A stretch of DNA of 45,123 nt from Cyclobacteriaceae bacterium (GTDB lineage: Bacteria > Bacteroidota > Bacteroidia > Cytophagales > Cyclobacteriaceae): assembly GCA_012033595.1 (NCBI GenBank), contig JAAUQL010000041.1, positions 1-45,123 of the forward strand, read 5' to 3'. This document shows, one piece after another, positions 42,269 to 45,123 of the stretch (position 1 is its first letter; the number at the start of each line of letters is the position of its first letter). The translations under genes and the position numbers were made by a program. The notes beneath the pieces were generated by a model. That model saw nothing but the letters and a program-made list of their open reading frames with translations. It did not search any database and was not told where the DNA came from.

Positions 42269-44950
42269 ATGAGCAATAAGAAGTATGTATATTTCTTTGC
42301 TGCCAACCAATCGGAAGGCAAAGCAGAAATGAAAAACCTATTGGGTGGCAAAGGTGCCAACCTGGCTGAAATGTGCAATATCGGTGTTCCGGTACCTCCG
42401 GGATTTACCCTAAGCACCGAAGTGTGTACCGCCTACTATGACAACAACCGCAACTACCCCGCCGGACTAAAAGAAGAAGTAGAAGCAGCCATAGCCAAAA
42501 CCGAAACAGTGCTTGGTAAAAAATTTGGAGACCCAAATGATCCTTTACTATTTTCTGTAAGGTCGGGCTCTCGTGTCTCTATGCCCGGCATGATGGATAC
42601 CGTCCTCAACCTTGGCATAAACGAAAAAATCACTGAAGGTCTGGCCAAAATCTCCGGCAATCCACGCTTTGCCTGGGATTCGTTCAGGCGGTTTGTCCAA
42701 ATGTATGGTGATGTGGTATTGGATCTGAAACCGGTAAACAAAGAAGACGAAGATCCATTTGAAATGATCATCGAAGCCAAAAAAGAAGAGAAAGGCGTAG
42801 AGCTGGATACCGACCTGAGTACAGACGATCTTAAAGAACTGGTGACCGAATTTAAGGCCGCCATCAAAGAAAAAACAGGAAGGGAATTTCCCGATGACCC
42901 AATGGAACAACTATGGGGTGCAATCGGGGCGGTATTTGGCAGTTGGATGAACGATCGTGCCAAAACTTACCGAACCTTAAACCAAATTCCTTCGGAATGG
43001 GGCACGGCAGTAAACGTACAATCGATGGTGTACGGCAATATGGGCACCGACTGTGCTACCGGAGTGGCCTTTACACGAGACCCTGCCAATGGCAAAAAAA
43101 TATTCTATGGCGAATACCTGGTAAATGCCCAGGGCGAAGATGTGGTGGCGGGAATCCGAACTCCGCAACCGGTCAACGCTTCGACCAAAAGCGATCCTTC
43201 ACACAAAACGCTGGAAGAATTGATGCCCAAGCCATACAATGACCTGGTGGACATCTATAAAAAACTCGAGAATCACTATAAAGATATGCAGGATATCGAG
43301 TTTACCATACAACAAGGTAAGCTCTGGATGCTTCAAACCAGAAATGGCAAGCGCACCGCCGAAGCCGCAGTGTCTATAGCTGTGGATATGGTTAACGAAG
43401 GCCTAATTGACAAAAAAACCGCCATCAATCGCGTGAAACCAGAATCGCTCGATCAATTGCTTCACCCGATGTTTGACCCAAAAGCCTCCATCAACGTAAT
43501 CGCCACTGGCCTTCCGGCATCTCCCGGCGCCGCTACCGGTCGTATCGTCTTCCATGCCGACGATGCCGAAGAGTGGTCTGGCAAAGGCGAAAACGTAATA
43601 CTGGTACGTATCGAAACCTCACCTGAAGATATTGGGGGCATGCACGTCGCCAAAGGCATTCTTACCTCCAGAGGTGGCATGACCTCCCACGCCGCTGTGG
43701 TGGCTCGTGGCATGGGCACCTGCTGCGTGGCAGGCTGCGGAGCGTTGGACATCAATTACAAACAAAAAACCATGACCGTATCGGGCAAGGTATTCAAAGA
43801 AGGTGACTGGATTTCGCTTGACGGCTCCAAAGGTCAGGTGATCGAAGGCAAAGTACCTACCATTGACCCGGTGCTTTCAGGCAATTTTGGCACATTGATG
43901 GGCTGGGCAGATGAAGTGAGGCACCTAAAGGTACGCACCAACGCCGATACCCCACATGATGCCGAAGTAGCTCGAAACTTCGGTGCGGAAGGCATAGGAC
44001 TGTGCCGTACAGAACATATGTTTTTTGAAGGAGACCGTATCAAGGCCGTTAGGGAAATGATTCTCGCCGACAACGAAGCAGGCAGAAGGCGTGCCCTTGC
44101 GAAACTACTCCCCTACCAGCGCGATGATTTTTATGGTATTTTCAAAGCCATGCAAGACTTACCGGTCACAGTACGTACACTCGACCCCCCATTGCACGAA
44201 TTCCTGCCCCATGACGATGCCAACCAAAAAGTGATGGCCGATGAATTGGGCATTACACTGGAAGAAGTGAAGGCAAAAGTGGATGCACTCCACGAATTTA
44301 ACCCGATGCTGGGCCACAGAGGTTGCCGATTGGGCATTTCCTATCCTGAAATCACCGAGATGCAGGCCCGAGCCATAATCGAGGCTGCTTGCGACCTCAA
44401 GAAAGAAGGCGTAAATGTATTGCCCGAAATCATGATACCGCTGGTCGGTACTTCGCCGGAATTCAGAAATCAGAAAAAAGTGGTTGTGGACACCGCCAAA
44501 AAGGTAATGGAAGAAAAAGGCATTGAGGTGGAATATCTGGTAGGCACAATGATAGAGGTGCCACGTGCGGCCATCACTGCCGACAAGATCGCCAAAGATG
44601 CACAGTTCTTCTCGTTTGGCACCAACGACCTTACCCAGATGACGCTCGGCTTTAGTCGCGACGATGCCGGCAAATTCCTGAAAGATTATTTGGAACATGG
44701 TATTTTCAAAGAAGACCCCTTCCAAACTCTAGATCAAAACGGGGTAGGTTTATTGGTGGAAATCGGTGTACAACGTGGCAGACAGACCAAGCCTGATCTG
44801 AAAATCGGTATCTGCGGTGAGCATGGTGGCGATCCTAAATCAGTGGTATTTTGTCACAAAGTGGGCATGAACTATGTAAGTTGTTCTCCATACCGCGTGC
44901 CCATCGCAAGGTTGGCCGCAGCGCAGGCACAACTCAATTTCCCTGGATAA
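42269..44950 (+). CDS. ppdK: Pyruvate, phosphate dikinase
   Basis: An 893-residue enzyme interconverting pyruvate, ATP and Pi with PEP, AMP and PPi. It has the N-terminal ATP-grasp domain ([33 protein letters not shown]), the swivelling phosphohistidine domain with the phosphorylated His H474 in [16 protein letters not shown], and the C-terminal PEP/pyruvate TIM barrel with [17 protein letters not shown] and [10 protein letters not shown]. The length is normal and no frameshift is seen. It may serve gluconeogenesis or a pyrophosphate-linked glycolysis. It stands alone with a terminator 25 bp after the stop. Confidence 0.97.
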   Translation: MSNKKYVYFFAANQSEGKAEMKNLLGGKGANLAEMCNIGVPVPPGFTLSTEVCTAYYDNNRNYPAGLKEEVEAAIAKTETVLGKKFGDPNDPLLFSVRSGSRVSMPGMMDTVLNLGINEKITEGLAKISGNPRFAWDSFRRFVQMYGDVVLDLKPVNKEDEDPFEMIIEAKKEEKGVELDTDLSTDDLKELVTEFKAAIKEKTGREFPDDPMEQLWGAIGAVFGSWMNDRAKTYRTLNQIPSEWGTAVNVQSMVYGNMGTDCATGVAFTRDPANGKKIFYGEYLVNAQGEDVVAGIRTPQPVNASTKSDPSHKTLEELMPKPYNDLVDIYKKLENHYKDMQDIEFTIQQGKLWMLQTRNGKRTAEAAVSIAVDMVNEGLIDKKTAINRVKPESLDQLLHPMFDPKASINVIATGLPASPGAATGRIVFHADDAEEWSGKGENVILVRIETSPEDIGGMHVAKGILTSRGGMTSHAAVVARGMGTCCVAGCGALDINYKQKTMTVSGKVFKEGDWISLDGSKGQVIEGKVPTIDPVLSGNFGTLMGWADEVRHLKVRTNADTPHDAEVARNFGAEGIGLCRTEHMFFEGDRIKAVREMILADNEAGRRRALAKLLPYQRDDFYGIFKAMQDLPVTVRTLDPPLHEFLPHDDANQKVMADELGITLEEVKAKVDALHEFNPMLGHRGCRLGISYPEITEMQARAIIEAACDLKKEGVNVLPEIMIPLVGTSPEFRNQKKVVVDTAKKVMEEKGIEVEYLVGTMIEVPRAAITADKIAKDAQFFSFGTNDLTQMTLGFSRDDAGKFLKDYLEHGIFKEDPFQTLDQNGVGLLVEIGVQRGRQTKPDLKIGICGEHGGDPKSVVFCHKVGMNYVSCSPYRVPIARLAAAQAQLNFPG

Positions 44951-44971
44951 ATCACCATTTGAATAATATTA

Positions 44972-45004
44972 AAAAGCCGACCGCTTCATGGCCGGCTTTT
45001 TTTT
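44972..45004 (+). terminator. Intrinsic terminator of ppdK
   Basis: AAAAGCCGACC and GGCCGGCTTTT form a stem with one mismatch and a short loop, followed by a run of eight or more T. It lies about 25 bp past the ppdK stop. This is a textbook intrinsic terminator in the direction of ppdK. Confidence 0.85.
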
Positions 45005-45123
45005 CTGAAAGTCTCTTGTACCAATCCAGAGTACATCCATTATAACAGATTCGACTTAGGGTTTCTATTAGAGAAAAATTTTTTCTACGTGCTCTTTGGC
45101 AACACCTGTGGGTGCTTAGCGTC

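Overview
The window looks like chromosomal DNA of a Bacteroidota bacterium, most likely a Cytophagales-type member. The evidence is a type IX secretion (T9SS) C-terminal sorting domain, TonB-dependent receptors paired with lipoproteins, a reporter-propeller/Y_Y_Y histidine kinase, the serC-serA-DUF1015 cluster, and TAnnTTTG-type -7 promoter boxes. I see no rRNA, tRNA, CRISPR array, phage gene or intact insertion sequence.

Layout. 0-4.3 kb: class I fumarase, a secreted sulfatase broken by two one-base frameshifts, and a gene-poor stretch with two copies of a 101-bp direct repeat. 4.3-10.2 kb: one 1961-residue T9SS cargo protein that joins an SGNH/GDSL-type domain, an alpha/beta-hydrolase esterase domain, about nine Fn3-like domains and a duplicated domain I do not recognise. 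10.7-15.1 kb: uracil-DNA-glycosylase-like protein, DUF1015 protein, serA and serC (serine synthesis). 15.6-17.4 kb: App1-type phosphatase and a GreA/Rnk-like protein. 17.8-21.7 kb: a nitrosative-stress / Fe-S repair cluster (DUF2249-RIC di-iron protein, DUF1858-DUF2249-DUF2249 protein, 12-TM NnrS-like protein, SufT-like DUF59 protein, Rrf2 regulator). 21.9-23.4 kb: 4HB sensor-like membrane protein, DoxX protein, 21-bp tandem repeats. 23.8-27.3 kb: predicted copper uptake operon (small Cys protein, Met/His-rich lipoprotein, OprC-like receptor with CxxxM and HxM motifs). 27.5-32.2 kb: a large propeller histidine kinase, and a divergent lipoprotein alpha/beta hydrolase. 32.6-39.3 kb: a vitamin B12 uptake operon behind a cobalamin riboswitch (btuF, btuC, btuD, btuB, a BtuG-like propeller lipoprotein, a Cys-rich CWC protein). 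39.3-45 kb: APC permease, rsgA and ppdK with a terminator.

Twelve one-base frameshifts interrupt ten otherwise well-conserved genes. Each lies in a short run of identical bases, and each corrected gene regains a length divisible by three and an uninterrupted family-like sequence. Unpolished sequencing error is therefore more likely than mass gene decay. I annotate these genes over their corrected extents and give each frameshift position. The most interesting content is the dual-esterase T9SS protein, the nitric-oxide cluster with a palindrome at its promoter, and the copper and B12 import operons.
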